Shown piece by piece: positions 35,239 through 45,068 of a DNA stretch of 64,000 nucleotides. Origin of the DNA: Rhizobium cauense (GTDB lineage Bacteria; Pseudomonadota; Alphaproteobacteria; Rhizobiales; Rhizobiaceae). The position numbers and the translations under genes were made by a program. The stretch is taken from NCBI RefSeq assembly GCF_019511525.1, contig NZ_JAEUAT010000001.1, forward strand, positions 62,001 to 126,000, read 5' to 3'. The notes beneath the pieces are model-generated. The model worked only from the letters and a program-made list of their open reading frames with translations, had not been told where the DNA came from and searched no databases. How positions within the stretch are numbered: position 1 is the stretch's first letter; every line of letters begins with the position of its first letter.

Positions 35239-35443
35239 AAAATCGCTCCTCCAAGCTCTCTCATCAGTCTGCATGCGAAATCTAGCGTGTCTTCTGGCAG
35301 AAGCAAACGATCCCTGCATGCATTCGACGAAAGCCTCACGCACGACATTGCACACAGGGACGAGGAATACGCGAGGCATGACCCAAGTGAACTGCGCGCT
35401 CGCCACGTCAAAGCAGGTCGCGACGCATTCGTTGTCAGCGCTT

Positions 35444-36463
35444 TCAGCGCCAGCGAACGGCTACATATGTACCCATCGACTTACCATCGCGGCCGTGGCC
35501 GACCTCCGCACCCAGCGTCGTTGTCATGGCGTTGATGAGGCGCGTGCCAAGCCCGGTTCCCTTTGGCCCGCTGGTGCGATCGAAACCGACACCATCATCT
35601 TCGACCGAAAGCACGTTGGTACCGTCTTCCTCTCGCCGAAGAACAACGCGCACCTCGCCCTCGGCATCGGGATAGGCGTACTTCATCGCGTTGGTCACCA
35701 GTTCGGTCAGAATAACGCCGAGTGCGACGGCCCGGTCGGCGGTGGTCGAGATCCGGCAGAGATCGGATTGCACGGCTATGCCACGCGAAAACCCGCTTGT
35801 GCTGCGCAGCTCCGCCAGGAGTGGCCGCAAATAGACATCAAGCTGGACTTCGCCAACGTCGCCTGACGTATAGAGACTGCGGTGAACGCCGGCGATCGCC
35901 GCGATGCGGGTCTGCGTTTCGTCCAACGCCGTCCTGGTTTCGTCGCTGTGCGCGATCTGCATCTGCATGCGGATCATCGCCGCGACGAGCGACAAGCTGT
36001 TGGCGATACGATGATTCATTTCCGCAAGCAGGAGTTCGGCCCGCTCCTTGGCGACCACGAGTTGGCGATCCGCCTCTTCCTTCTCGCTGCGCAGGCGCGC
36101 GTTTTCCAGCGCCTGTTCGAGCGCACTGACGAGAAGCGGGAAGAAGTCGTCCGTCGCGGTCTTGACGACGTAATCCGCAGCGCCGCCCTTCAGCGCCTTT
36201 ATCGCAACGTCGGCGTCGCTCGACCCGGTCACATAGAGAACAGGTGTTCGCCGACCGGTTTCGGCAATCGCTTCAAGGAAGTTCAGGCCGGTCTGGTTCT
36301 CGAAGTAATGATCGAGAACGACCGCCTCGAACTCCTCGGCGCCGAACAGCTCGAGGCCCGTCGTGATCGACGGGGCGTGAATGACTTCGAAATCACTGCG
36401 CGCAAGGACCCTCGTGGCAAGACGGGCTAGGGCTGGATCATCATCGACATAAAGGATGCGCAC
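35444..36463 (-). CDS. Receiver-HisKA_2 histidine kinase
   Basis: A 339-residue cytoplasmic protein with an N-terminal receiver (phospho-acceptor Asp51 in VVLDHYFEN) fused to a HisKA_2-type kinase (His151 in EMNHRIANSLSLVAAMIRMQ) and an HATPase domain (LVTNAMKYA, VEDDGVGFD, GTGLGTRLI). The start is GTG at 36463. It is the last gene of a three-gene operon, 16 bases after the receiver gene. Such receiver-kinases usually take phosphate from another kinase and pass it on; here the CHASE3 kinase and stand-alone receiver upstream are the natural partners. Confidence 0.88.
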   Translation of the reverse strand: MRILYVDDDPALARLATRVLARSDFEVIHAPSITTGLELFGAEEFEAVVLDHYFENQTGLNFLEAIAETGRRTPVLYVTGSSDADVAIKALKGGAADYVVKTATDDFFPLLVSALEQALENARLRSEKEEADRQLVVAKERAELLLAEMNHRIANSLSLVAAMIRMQMQIAHSDETRTALDETQTRIAAIAGVHRSLYTSGDVGEVQLDVYLRPLLAELRSTSGFSRGIAVQSDLCRISTTADRAVALGVILTELVTNAMKYAYPDAEGEVRVVLRREEDGTNVLSVEDDGVGFDRTSGPKGTGLGTRLINAMTTTLGAEVGHGRDGKSMGTYVAVRWR

Positions 36464-36479
36464 AGATTTTGGCTACTCG

Positions 36480-36917
36480 TTAGGGGATCTGGATAACTGA
36501 GAAGAACAGGCCGAGATTGCGGATTGCCGTGGCGAAACCGTCATAGTCGACCGGCTTGGTGATGTAGACGTTGGCGCCGAGATCATAGCACTTCTGGATT
36601 TCCCGCTCGTCGTCCGTCGTCGTCAGCACGACCACCGGCAGGCGGCGGGTATGTTCGTTGCTCTTGATCTGCTCGAGAATGTCGATGCCCGACATATCAG
36701 GCAGGTTCAGATCGAGCAGAACGAGCAGATAGCGGTCCTTGCTGACCACGCCATCACGCGTTGGCCCGAGAATATAGTCGAGAGCACTCTTGCCGAGGGT
36801 GAATGGCACGATCTCGTTGTGCACGCCGGCGCGACGCACGTTCTTTTCGATCAGACGGGCATGCCCCTCATCATCCTCGATCATGACGATCGTGACTTCC
36901 TGACCCGTGGCTTTCAT
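36480..36917 (-). CDS. Single-domain response regulator
   Basis: A 145-residue receiver with no output domain, of the Rcp1 type. Acidic pocket EDD at residues 14-16, phospho-acceptor Asp69 in LLDLNLPDMSG, the Thr of VVLTTTDDE and the conserved Lys in YITKPVD. Its ATG overlaps the stop of the preceding kinase gene (ATGA), implying translational coupling. It probably shuttles phosphate between the kinase upstream and the receiver-kinase downstream, or acts allosterically. Confidence 0.92.
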   Translation of the reverse strand: MKATGQEVTIVMIEDDEGHARLIEKNVRRAGVHNEIVPFTLGKSALDYILGPTRDGVVSKDRYLLVLLDLNLPDMSGIDILEQIKSNEHTRRLPVVVLTTTDDEREIQKCYDLGANVYITKPVDYDGFATAIRNLGLFFSVIQIP

Positions 36918-38407
36918 AGTTCCATACTCCGGACGATTTTCGTGAGGTCGGACGGCAGCGTCAGAATGAAGGTGCTACCCTGGCCGAGTTCGGATTCGAC
37001 CGTAATGTCTCCACCCAAATTTCTAATTAACGAACGCACATGCGCGAGACCGATGCCCTCGCCGCGCTGATCCTGCTCTCCGGCTCGGCGGAACAGCTCG
37101 AACACCCGCTCGCGATCCTGAGGCCCGATACCTCGGCCGTTGTCCCTGAAGTCGATCCGCACGCGGGCTGGACCATCCGGATAGGCGTCGACCGCAAGCG
37201 CCAGAGGCCGACCAGGCATCTGGTACTTCACCGCATTGTCAAAGAGATTGCCGAAGATCTGTTCGAGCGAAAAGCGATCGGTGACGATGCTTCCGGTACG
37301 AACGCGGATATCCACCGTTCCACCGGATTCAGACAGCTGGTGATGAACGTTGGCCGACGCGGTTTCCAGCAGCGACTTGAGCTCGATCCGATCCGGCTGA
37401 AGTTTCCTGCGGCCGTCGCGCGATATCTTCAGAATGGCGTTGATCAGTGAATCCATCTTGCGCGTCGAGGAGCGGATGAAGCCTAGGGCTTCGGGCAGAT
37501 CCTCCTCGACGGCCCGGCGCGCCTCGCGGATTTCCTCCTCGCTCGGCTTCTTGTCGTCGGCCAGAATGTAAGTCGAAACTGACGTCATCGCCGTGTCGAG
37601 TTCGCTCAGAAAGCCCATGATGTTGACCAGCGGCGCCCGCAGGTCGTGCGTGACGATGTAGGCGAAGCGCTGGATTTCCTGGTTCGCGCGGATGACGTCT
37701 TCCGTGCGCTCGCGCACGCGCTCCTCGAGCCCGACGTTCAGCAGTTCCACTTCGTTTGTCGCCGCCTGCAGGTCGCGCACGTGCTGCGCGATGATCAGGA
37801 TGGCGCCGCCGAGCACGACCAGGATCGCAACCGCACCGCCGATCGTGACCCATTGAAGATTGCTTGCCGCCGATAGCTGCGCCTGCACGAGGACGCGCAG
37901 GCGATCATCGGTCTGTTCCAGAAAGCCGTCGAGGGTCGAGCGTATCTTGTCCATGTACTCGCGCCCGCCATCGCCGCGGACGATGGAAATCGCCTCGGAG
38001 AAATTTCCGTCCTTGGCAAGCGCGACAGTGGTCGTCAGCTCGCGCAACTTGCCTTCGATCGCTGCGTTCAACGCATCGAGTTGCAACGCGTAGGCCGGGA
38101 GCGGCGAGACATTGTCGATCAGCGCCTTGCGGCGTTCCGGCAGGTCCCGCAGCGCGCTGTCGTAGGGGTCGAGATAGCTGAGGTCATTCGTCAGCAGAAA
38201 ACCTCTCTGACCCGTTTCGGCATCCTGCACGGTTGTCAGAAGACCGACGATCGAACTCCGCACGCGGCGAAGCGAGGCTGTTTCCTCGGAGTACTCGTTG
38301 TTGGCGCCCACAAGCCAGACCGAGGTTCCGACAATACCGAGCAGGATCATAACCCCGATGGCAAGCATGATCAGGCTGGAACGGTAGAAGGCTGCTGTCG
38401 ACGTCAT
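36914..38407 (-). CDS. CHASE3-domain sensor histidine kinase
   Basis: A 497-residue inner-membrane kinase: first span near residues 10-35, a periplasmic four-helix CHASE3-type sensor with TTVQDAETGQRGFLLTND, second span near 185-210, a coiled coil, HisKA with VTHDLRAPLVNIMGF (His254) and HATPase (NLFDNAVKYQ, FRDNGRGIGP, GEGIGLAHV). The ligand of CHASE3 is unknown. It is first in the operon with the single-domain receiver and the receiver-kinase. The start at 38407 is favoured over an upstream in-frame ATG because it directly precedes the first span. Confidence 0.9.
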   Translation of the reverse strand: MTSTAAFYRSSLIMLAIGVMILLGIVGTSVWLVGANNEYSEETASLRRVRSSIVGLLTTVQDAETGQRGFLLTNDLSYLDPYDSALRDLPERRKALIDNVSPLPAYALQLDALNAAIEGKLRELTTTVALAKDGNFSEAISIVRGDGGREYMDKIRSTLDGFLEQTDDRLRVLVQAQLSAASNLQWVTIGGAVAILVVLGGAILIIAQHVRDLQAATNEVELLNVGLEERVRERTEDVIRANQEIQRFAYIVTHDLRAPLVNIMGFLSELDTAMTSVSTYILADDKKPSEEEIREARRAVEEDLPEALGFIRSSTRKMDSLINAILKISRDGRRKLQPDRIELKSLLETASANVHHQLSESGGTVDIRVRTGSIVTDRFSLEQIFGNLFDNAVKYQMPGRPLALAVDAYPDGPARVRIDFRDNGRGIGPQDRERVFELFRRAGEQDQRGEGIGLAHVRSLIRNLGGDITVESELGQGSTFILTLPSDLTKIVRSMEL

Positions 38408-38548
38408 GAAGCATCCGCAAAATCGGTGGGCGCCAATTTGTACACACAGCCACAATGGAAAGATAGCACCCTTATAGTATGCCGCTTAAGCAATCCCTGT
38501 CGCAGTGGCGCGCCCCCGCACCACTGCAGAGAGACCCGGCGGCACGTC

Positions 38549-39021
38549 TCAGCGATAGGCTGCCTCAAGCTTCGCGACATCAAGCTTGACCATACCCAGC
38601 ATGACCTCGGTCACCCGCTTGGCGCGCTCCGGTCGGGATCGGCGACCATCTCGAACAATACCCGCGGAACTATCTGCCAGCACAGGCCCCAGCGATCCCT
38701 TAGCCAGCCGCACTGCTCTTCCACGCCGCCATTTTTCAGGAAGGCGTTCCAGATCCTGTCGATCTCCTCCTGTGTTTCGCATGCGACCGAGATCGAGAAG
38801 GCGTGGTTGAAGGCATCGAACGGGCCGGCTTCCATCGCGACGAAATCCTGGTTTCCCAGCTTGAAGTCGATGATCTTGACGCTGCCCGGAGGACCACTTG
38901 GCGTTTCCGCCGGCAGGATGGTGGTGCGTCCGATGGACGAATTCGGAATCGTCGCCACATAGAATTCGACGGCCTGCTGGACGTCCTTCTCGAACCAGAG
39001 ATTCGAACTGACCTTGAGCAT
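38549..39021 (-). pseudogene. VOC/PhnB-like gene with a one-base deletion
   Basis: Reads as a PhnB/3-demethylubiquinone-methyltransferase-like VOC protein from the ATG at 39021 (GGGAGG ribosome site) through NLWFEKDVQQAVEFYV, CGWLRDRWGLCWQIVPRVL to VADPDR, then hits a stop. The expected end, PERAKRVTEVMLG to LEAAYR, continues in another frame to 38549. Adding one C near 38633 would give VADPDPERAKR and a full 158-residue protein. Either a recent frameshift or a sequencing error. A related intact gene is at 46472-46945. Confidence 0.75.
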
Positions 39022-39128
39022 GGATTGTCCTCCCATAACTGCTCTGACGAAATGTTCGACAGCTCTAGGACGTTCCCGGCTGGCCATTCCCGACACTGCC
39101 TCATCACAAATTCGAGGGACAGCGAAAT

Positions 39129-39150
39129 TTGACGTTTACGCAAACGTCAA
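39129..39150 (+). promoter_or_regulatory. 22-bp palindrome before the beta-oxidation operon
   Basis: Perfect 9-base arms TTGACGTTT and AAACGTCAA around ACGC, 64 bases before the acyl-CoA dehydrogenase start. It resembles operators of regulators of fatty-acid and branched-chain acyl-CoA catabolism in proteobacteria (LiuR/FadP/PsrA type); the identity of the regulator is inference. Confidence 0.7.
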
Positions 39151-39214
39151 TATTTTGTAAGAGACTCTCAAATGCCGGCTTTGTCCGGCGTGCCGAATTG
39201 GAGGAATTCGAACG

Positions 39215-41011
39215 ATGCCAGTCTACAAGGCCCCGGTTAACGACACGCTCTTCGTGCTGAACGACGTGCTCGGCCTGGAACGCTACAACAATCTCCCGGG
39301 GTTTGCCGACGCCACACCCGATATGATTGAGGCTATCCTCGGCGAGGCAGCGAAGATTGCCGAAGAGGTGCTCTTTCCGCTGAATTATTCCGGCGACCAG
39401 GAAGGCTGCGTCCGGCGCGAAGACGGCTCCGTCTCGGTTCCGAAGGGTTTCAAGGAAGGTTACGACGCCTACTGCCAGGGCGGCTGGACTGGTCTTGCCG
39501 TTCCCGAGGAATTCGGCGGTCAGGGCCTCCCCTACACGCTGCATGCTGCTGTCGGCGAATACACCTCCGCCGCCAACATGTCGCTGATGATGTATCCCGG
39601 CCTCACCCAGGGCGCAGTGGCGGCAATCCTCGTTCACGGCTCGGACGAGCAGAAGCAGACCTATCTGCCGAAGATGGTCTCAGGCGAGTGGTCCGGCACC
39701 ATGAACCTCACCGAGCCACATTGCGGCACCGATCTCGGCCTGCTGCGCACGAAAGCCGTTCCGCAGGCTGACGGCAGCTACAAGATCTCAGGCCAGAAGA
39801 TATTCATCTCCGCCGGCGAGCACGACATGACCGGCAACATCGTCCATCTGGTGCTGGCGCGCATCGATGGCGCCCCCGACGGCACCAAGGGGATTTCGCT
39901 GTTCATCGTGCCGAAGTATCTCGTCAAGTCTGACGGAACGCCGGGCGAGCGCAATAGCGTCTCCTGCGGCGCGATCGAGCACAAGATGGGCATTCACGGC
40001 AACGCCACCTGTGTCATGAACTACGACGAGGCGACCGGCTTCCTCATCGGTGCGGAGAACAAGGGCCTCAACGCCATGTTCGTGATGATGAATGAAGCCC
40101 GTCTCGGCGTCGGCCTGCAGGGTCTGGCGATCGCCGAGATCGCCTACCAGAACGCCGTCAACTATGCCCGCGAGCGCATCCAGGGCCGCTCACTGTCAGG
40201 CCCGAAGGCGCCGGACAAGAAGGCGGATCCGATCATCGTGCATCCTGATATCAGGCGCTCGCTGATGACGATCCGCGCCTTCAACGAGGCCGGCCGCGCC
40301 TTCCTGCTCTGGACAGCGCTGAAATCCGACATCGCTCACCGTTCCGCGGACGAGAAGGAACGTCAGATCGCCGACGACATTCTCGGCCTCGTGACGCCAA
40401 TCCTGAAGGGCGTCCTGACCGACAAGGGCTTCGACCACGCCGTCATGGCCCAGCAGGTCTTCGGTGGCCACGGCTACATCGAAGAGCATGGCATGAGCCA
40501 GTATGTGCGCGATGCGCGCATCGCCATGATCTACGAGGGCGCCAACGGCATTCAGGCGCTCGATCTTGTCGGCCGCAAGCTCGGCCAGAACGGCGGCCGC
40601 GCCGTCATGGCGCTGTTCAAGGAAATCGGCGATTTCTGCGAAGAGAACCGCAACGACGAACAGATGACCTTCTTCACCAAGAACCTGAAGAAGGGGTTGA
40701 ACGACGTGCAGGCGGCGACCATGTGGTTCATGCAGCATGCGATGGCGAAACCCGACAATGCCGGCGCTGGCTCGACCGACTACATGCACCTCTTCGGTCT
40801 CGTCGTGCTTGGCTATATGTGGGCAAAGATTGCAAAGGCTGCCGAGGACGGCCTTGCAGCAGGAGAAACGGAGCGCGAGGCATTCCTTCGCAACAAGCTG
40901 ATAACAGCCCGCTTCTTCATGGAGCGGATCATGCCGGAAACGGCGCTGCGCAAGGCCCGGATCGAGACCGGCGCAGAAACGATGATGACCTTGGCCGCCG
41001 AGGCCTTTTGA
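39215..41011 (+). CDS. Acyl-CoA dehydrogenase (long form)
   Basis: A 598-residue FAD enzyme catalysing the first, alpha-beta dehydrogenation step of beta-oxidation. It has the N-terminal extension of the long bacterial type, the FAD-binding [47 protein letters not shown] and the catalytic Glu441 in YEGANGIQ, plus a C-terminal helical extension. Related DmdC-type enzymes act on methylmercaptopropionyl-CoA, so the chain substrate is open. It has a GGAGG ribosome site and is first in the operon, 36 bases before the thiolase. Confidence 0.93.
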   Translation: MPVYKAPVNDTLFVLNDVLGLERYNNLPGFADATPDMIEAILGEAAKIAEEVLFPLNYSGDQEGCVRREDGSVSVPKGFKEGYDAYCQGGWTGLAVPEEFGGQGLPYTLHAAVGEYTSAANMSLMMYPGLTQGAVAAILVHGSDEQKQTYLPKMVSGEWSGTMNLTEPHCGTDLGLLRTKAVPQADGSYKISGQKIFISAGEHDMTGNIVHLVLARIDGAPDGTKGISLFIVPKYLVKSDGTPGERNSVSCGAIEHKMGIHGNATCVMNYDEATGFLIGAENKGLNAMFVMMNEARLGVGLQGLAIAEIAYQNAVNYARERIQGRSLSGPKAPDKKADPIIVHPDIRRSLMTIRAFNEAGRAFLLWTALKSDIAHRSADEKERQIADDILGLVTPILKGVLTDKGFDHAVMAQQVFGGHGYIEEHGMSQYVRDARIAMIYEGANGIQALDLVGRKLGQNGGRAVMALFKEIGDFCEENRNDEQMTFFTKNLKKGLNDVQAATMWFMQHAMAKPDNAGAGSTDYMHLFGLVVLGYMWAKIAKAAEDGLAAGETEREAFLRNKLITARFFMERIMPETALRKARIETGAETMMTLAAEAF

Positions 41012-41047
41012 GTTCAACGGCGCCTGCGCCGACAGGGAGATAGAGGA

Positions 41048-42256
41048 ATGACCGAGGTTTTCATTTACGACCACGTGCGCACGCCACGCGGCCGCGGCAA
41101 GAAGGACGGCTCGCTGCACGAAGTTCCGTCCGTGCGCCTTGCCGCCAAGACGCTGGAGGCGATCCGCGACCGCAACGGGCTTGATACGGCAACTGTCGAC
41201 GACATCGTCATGGGCTGCGTCGATCCTGTCATGGAAGCCGGCGCGGTCATCCCGCGCGGGGCAGCCTTCGAGGCGGGCTATTCCACCAAGGCGCCCGGCA
41301 TGCAGATCTCGCGCTTCTGCGCCTCCGGTCTCGACGCAGTGAATTTCGGCGCGGCCAAGATCGCCCAGGGTGCCGACGATATCGTCATCGCAGGCGGCGT
41401 CGAGAGCATGTCGCGCGTCGGTCTCGGCATGTCAGGCGGCGCCTGGTTCATGGATCCGTCGGTGAACTTCCCCGCCTATTTCATGCCGCAGGGTGTCTCC
41501 GCCGATCTGATTGCCACCAAGTACGGCTTCTCGCGCGACGACGTCGATGCCTATGCGGTCGAGAGCCAGAAGCGCGCGGCGAACGCCTGGGAGAAGGGCT
41601 ACTTCAAGAACTCCGTCATCCCCGTGAAGGACCAGAACGGCCTTGTTATCCTTGCCCATGACGAGCACATGCGCCCGGGCACGGACATGCAGGCGCTGGC
41701 GGCGCTGAACCCCTCCTTCCAGATGCCGGGCGAGATGGGCGGCTTCGAAGCTGTCGCGATCCAGGCGCATCCGGAGGTCGAGCGTCTCAACTACGTCCAC
41801 CATGCCGGCAACTCCTCCGGCATCGTCGATGGCGCGGCCGCCGTGCTGCTCGGCTCCAAGGCCGGCGGCGAGAGCATGGGCATCAAGCCCCGCGGCCGCA
41901 TCAAGGCCTTCGCCAATATCGGCTCCGACCCGGCGCTGATGCTGACCGGCCCGGTTGATGTCACCGAAAAGCTTCTGAAGCGCACGGGCATGACGCTTGC
42001 CGATATCGATCTCTTCGAGCTCAACGAAGCCTTTGCTGCCGTCGTGCTGCGCTTCATGCAGGCCTTCGAGGTCCCGCATGACCAGATCAACGTCAACGGC
42101 GGTGCGATCGCCATGGGCCACCCGCTCGGCGCCACCGGCGCGATGATCCTCGGCACGGTGCTGGACGAGCTGGAGCGCCGCGATCTCAACACCGCGCTTG
42201 TCACGCTCTGCATCGGCGCCGGCATGGGCACGGCGACCATCATCGAACGCGTCTGA
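41048..42256 (+). CDS. fadA: Acetyl-CoA C-acyltransferase (thiolase)
   Basis: A 402-residue thiolase that cleaves 3-ketoacyl-CoA. The nucleophile is Cys91 in SRFCASGLDAV, the catalytic His is in NGGAIAMGHPLGATGA and the second Cys in LCIGAGMGTA. The gene is 12 bases upstream of the FadB-type gene, as in a fused beta-oxidation complex in which the two proteins form a heterotetramer. It is second in the operon under the palindrome at 39129. Confidence 0.93.
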   Translation: MTEVFIYDHVRTPRGRGKKDGSLHEVPSVRLAAKTLEAIRDRNGLDTATVDDIVMGCVDPVMEAGAVIPRGAAFEAGYSTKAPGMQISRFCASGLDAVNFGAAKIAQGADDIVIAGGVESMSRVGLGMSGGAWFMDPSVNFPAYFMPQGVSADLIATKYGFSRDDVDAYAVESQKRAANAWEKGYFKNSVIPVKDQNGLVILAHDEHMRPGTDMQALAALNPSFQMPGEMGGFEAVAIQAHPEVERLNYVHHAGNSSGIVDGAAAVLLGSKAGGESMGIKPRGRIKAFANIGSDPALMLTGPVDVTEKLLKRTGMTLADIDLFELNEAFAAVVLRFMQAFEVPHDQINVNGGAIAMGHPLGATGAMILGTVLDELERRDLNTALVTLCIGAGMGTATIIERV

Positions 42257-42268
42257 GGGAGAGAGACG

Positions 42269-44482
42269 ATGACCTACAAGAATTTCACCGTCGAAACCGA
42301 CGCGGACGGCATCGCCCTTGTCACCTGGGACATGCCCGGCAAATCCATGAACGTCTTCACCGAAGAGGTGATGGACGAGCTCGACGCCATTGTCGACGCC
42401 GTGGTCGCCGATAGCGCCGTCAAGGGCGCTGTCATCACCTCGGGCAAGTCGAGCTTCTCCGGCGGCGCGGACCTGTCGATGATCAAGTCGATGTTCTCGC
42501 TCTACCAGCATGAGAAGGCCACCAACCCAGATGGCGCGGCGCAGAAGCTGTTCGATCTCGTCGGCCGCATGACGGGCCTGTTCCGCAAGATCGAAACATC
42601 AGGCAAGCCCTGGGTTTCGGCAATCAACGGCACCTGCATGGGCGGCGCCTTCGAAATGTCGCTTGCCTGCCACGGCCGCGTCGCCTCGAACGCCAAGTCG
42701 GTGAAGATCGCGTTGCCCGAGGTGAAGGTTGGCATCTTCCCGGGCGCCGGCGGCACGCAGCGCATCTCGCGCTTGGCGGACGCCCAGTCGGCCCTGCAGA
42801 TGATGACGACAGGCCAGTCGCTGACGGCAGCACGCGCCAAGGCGATGAACCTCGTGCATCAGGTGGTCGAACCGGATCAGCTGATCCCGGCGGCCAAACA
42901 GATGATCAAGGACGGCCTCAAGCCAGTCGCCCCTTGGGACGAGAAGGGCTTCAAGGCGCCCGGCGGCGGCATCTGGACGCCTGCGGCAGCGCAGCTCTGG
43001 CCGGCCGCACCCGCGATCCTGCGCCGCGAAACGGCGGGTAACTACCCGGCCGCACTCGCCATCCTCAAATGCGTCTATGAAGGCCTGCAGGTGCCGTTCG
43101 ACACCGGCCTCAAGATCGAACAGCGCTATTTCACCGAGATCCTGCAGACCAGCGAAGCCTTCTCGATGATCCGTTCGCTCTTCATCTCCATGCAGGAGCT
43201 CGGCAAAGGGGCCCGCCGCCCCGCTGGGATCCCGAAAACGGAGTTGAAGAAAGTGGGTGTCGTCGGCGCCGGTTTCATGGGAGCCTCGATCGCCTATGTG
43301 ACCGCCGCCGCCGGCATCCCCGTCACCCTCATTGACCGCGACATCGAAGCGGCGACCAAGGGCAAGGGCGTCGGTGAAGGCCTGGTGAAGGACGCCATCA
43401 GTAAGGGACGCCTTACGCAGGACGAGGGTGCGGCGCTGCTTTCGCGTATCGTCCCGTCCGCCGACTATGCCGACCTCAAGGACGCCGATCTCGTCATCGA
43501 AGCGGTGTTCGAAGACCGTGAGGTCAAGAAGGCCGTGATCGAGGCGGTCGAAGCCGTATTGCCTGAAGGCGCGATCTTCGCCTCAAACACCTCGACCCTG
43601 CCGATCACGGGCCTTGCCAAGAGCTCCAAGCGGCCGGCCGATTTCGTCGGCGTACACTTCTTCTCGCCGGTCGAGAAGATGATGCTGACGGAGGTCATTC
43701 TCGGCAAGGAGACCGGCGACAAGGCACTCGCCGTGGCACTCGACTACGTCGCCGCGATCAAGAAGACGCCTATTGTCGTCAACGACACGCGCGGCTTCTT
43801 CGTCAATCGCTGCGTCTTCCGCTATATCCACGAAGCCTACGACATGCTGATCGAGGGCGTCCCGCCCGCGATGATCGAGAATGCCGCCAAGATGGCCGGC
43901 ATGCCTGTTGGGCCGCTGTCGCTGAACGACGAAGTGGCTATCGATCTCAGCCAGAAGATCCTGAAGGCCACCGTCGCCGATCTCGGCGAGGCCGCCGTCG
44001 ATCCCAAGCATATGGCGCTGATAAACAAGATGGTCGACGAGCTCGACCGCCGCGGCCGCAAGAACGGCAAGGGCTTCTACGACTATCCGGCGAAACCGGC
44101 CAAGAAGTCGCTTTGGCCCGAGCTGAAGACCTTCTACCCGCAGAAGAAAGCCGATGACATCGACGTCGAAGTGCTGAAGCAGCGCTTCCTCGTCACCATC
44201 GCGCTGGAAGCGGCGCGCACCATCGAGGAAGGCATCGTCACCGATCCGCGCGAGGCCGATGTCGGCTCCATCCTCGGCTTCGGCTTCGCCCCCTACACTG
44301 GCGGCGTGCTGTCCTACATCGACGGCATGGGTGTGAAGAGCTTCGTGGAACTCTGCGAGAAACTCGCGGCAACCTACGGCGCACACTTCAAGCCGACGGC
44401 ACTGCTGAAGGACATGGCGGTGAAGGGCGAGACCTTCTACGGCCGGTTTGATCCTTACGCAAAGGAGAAGGAGGCGGCGTAA
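42269..44482 (+). CDS. FadB/FadJ-type multifunctional beta-oxidation enzyme
   Basis: A 737-residue fusion of enoyl-CoA hydratase (about residues 1-190, with SGGADLSMIKS, GTCMGGAFEMSLACHGRV and the PEVKVGIFPGAGGTQRISRL segment) and L-3-hydroxyacyl-CoA dehydrogenase (about 325-730, NAD motif VGVVGAGFMGASIA, FVGVHFFSPVEKM with the catalytic His, NDTRGFFVNR). It performs the second and third steps of beta-oxidation together with the thiolase encoded 12 bases upstream. Third and last gene of the operon. Confidence 0.95.
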   Translation: MTYKNFTVETDADGIALVTWDMPGKSMNVFTEEVMDELDAIVDAVVADSAVKGAVITSGKSSFSGGADLSMIKSMFSLYQHEKATNPDGAAQKLFDLVGRMTGLFRKIETSGKPWVSAINGTCMGGAFEMSLACHGRVASNAKSVKIALPEVKVGIFPGAGGTQRISRLADAQSALQMMTTGQSLTAARAKAMNLVHQVVEPDQLIPAAKQMIKDGLKPVAPWDEKGFKAPGGGIWTPAAAQLWPAAPAILRRETAGNYPAALAILKCVYEGLQVPFDTGLKIEQRYFTEILQTSEAFSMIRSLFISMQELGKGARRPAGIPKTELKKVGVVGAGFMGASIAYVTAAAGIPVTLIDRDIEAATKGKGVGEGLVKDAISKGRLTQDEGAALLSRIVPSADYADLKDADLVIEAVFEDREVKKAVIEAVEAVLPEGAIFASNTSTLPITGLAKSSKRPADFVGVHFFSPVEKMMLTEVILGKETGDKALAVALDYVAAIKKTPIVVNDTRGFFVNRCVFRYIHEAYDMLIEGVPPAMIENAAKMAGMPVGPLSLNDEVAIDLSQKILKATVADLGEAAVDPKHMALINKMVDELDRRGRKNGKGFYDYPAKPAKKSLWPELKTFYPQKKADDIDVEVLKQRFLVTIALEAARTIEEGIVTDPREADVGSILGFGFAPYTGGVLSYIDGMGVKSFVELCEKLAATYGAHFKPTALLKDMAVKGETFYGRFDPYAKEKEAA

Positions 44483-44530
44483 GCCGCTTCTTCAACCCCC
44501 TGCTAAGACCTACACGAGTGAGTGCCTGTG

Positions 44531-44693
44531 CTTGGATCCTCGGGTCAAGCCCGAGGATGACTAGGTTACGGGGTGCCACGGGTGCCAGAAGCGAGGTCGT
44601 GTCTTGATGGCCGACCCCTGGCCCGGCGGCTACTTTGGGCACCCTCGCTCTGCCCCCTCTTTCGTCATCCTCGGGCTTGACCCGAGGATCCAA
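44531..44693 (+). repeat. Left repeat module of the GIY-YIG cassette
   Basis: Bounded by two palindromes with arms ATCCTCGGG and CCCGAGGAT (44536-44558 and 44667-44689). The interior holds AAGCGAGGTCGTG (44589) and ACTTTGGGCA (44632), both of which reappear inverted in the right module at matching distances. Confidence 0.8.
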
Positions 44694-44713
44694 TCACAAA
44701 CCCGAAGCCGCCT

Positions 44714-44998
44714 TCACCGCAGTTCAAAATACAAATCGCGCCAGTCCGGATTCATCTTCTCGATCAGATCGATCTTCCATTTCCGATACCAGCGCTTGAG
44801 CGATTTCTCGCGCTGGATCGCGTCTTGAATATTCCAGAACTCCTCGTACCAGACGAGTTGCTTGCAGCCGTATTTCGAGGTGAAGCCGGGCGTCAATGCC
44901 TCTCGATGCTCGTAAATGCGGCGTTCGAGGTCGGACGTCACGCCGATGTAAAGCGTTCCATGTTTGTGGTTGGTGACGATGTAGACATATCCCGCCAT
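44714..44998 (-). CDS. GIY-YIG family nuclease
   Basis: A 94-residue stand-alone GIY-YIG domain of the UvrC N-terminal/YhbQ type. The catalytic strands read GYVYIVTN and TLYIGVTSDLERRIYEH (Arg and Tyr of the active site), with an EEFWNIQDAIQREKSLKRW helix and PDWRDLY near the end. Such small proteins are annotated as nucleases but few are tested. The start at 44998 (MAGYVYI) is typical; a TTG at 45034 is the alternative. It is bracketed by inverted repeat modules 20 and 70 bases away. Confidence 0.88.
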   Translation of the reverse strand: MAGYVYIVTNHKHGTLYIGVTSDLERRIYEHREALTPGFTSKYGCKQLVWYEEFWNIQDAIQREKSLKRWYRKWKIDLIEKMNPDWRDLYFELR

Positions 44999-45068
44999 GC
45001 GAAAATGGTGCTTGCGTTGGATATGGTTCGTCAATCCGTCGGTTTTGAGGGGCGTTCGTCTGCTTGTG

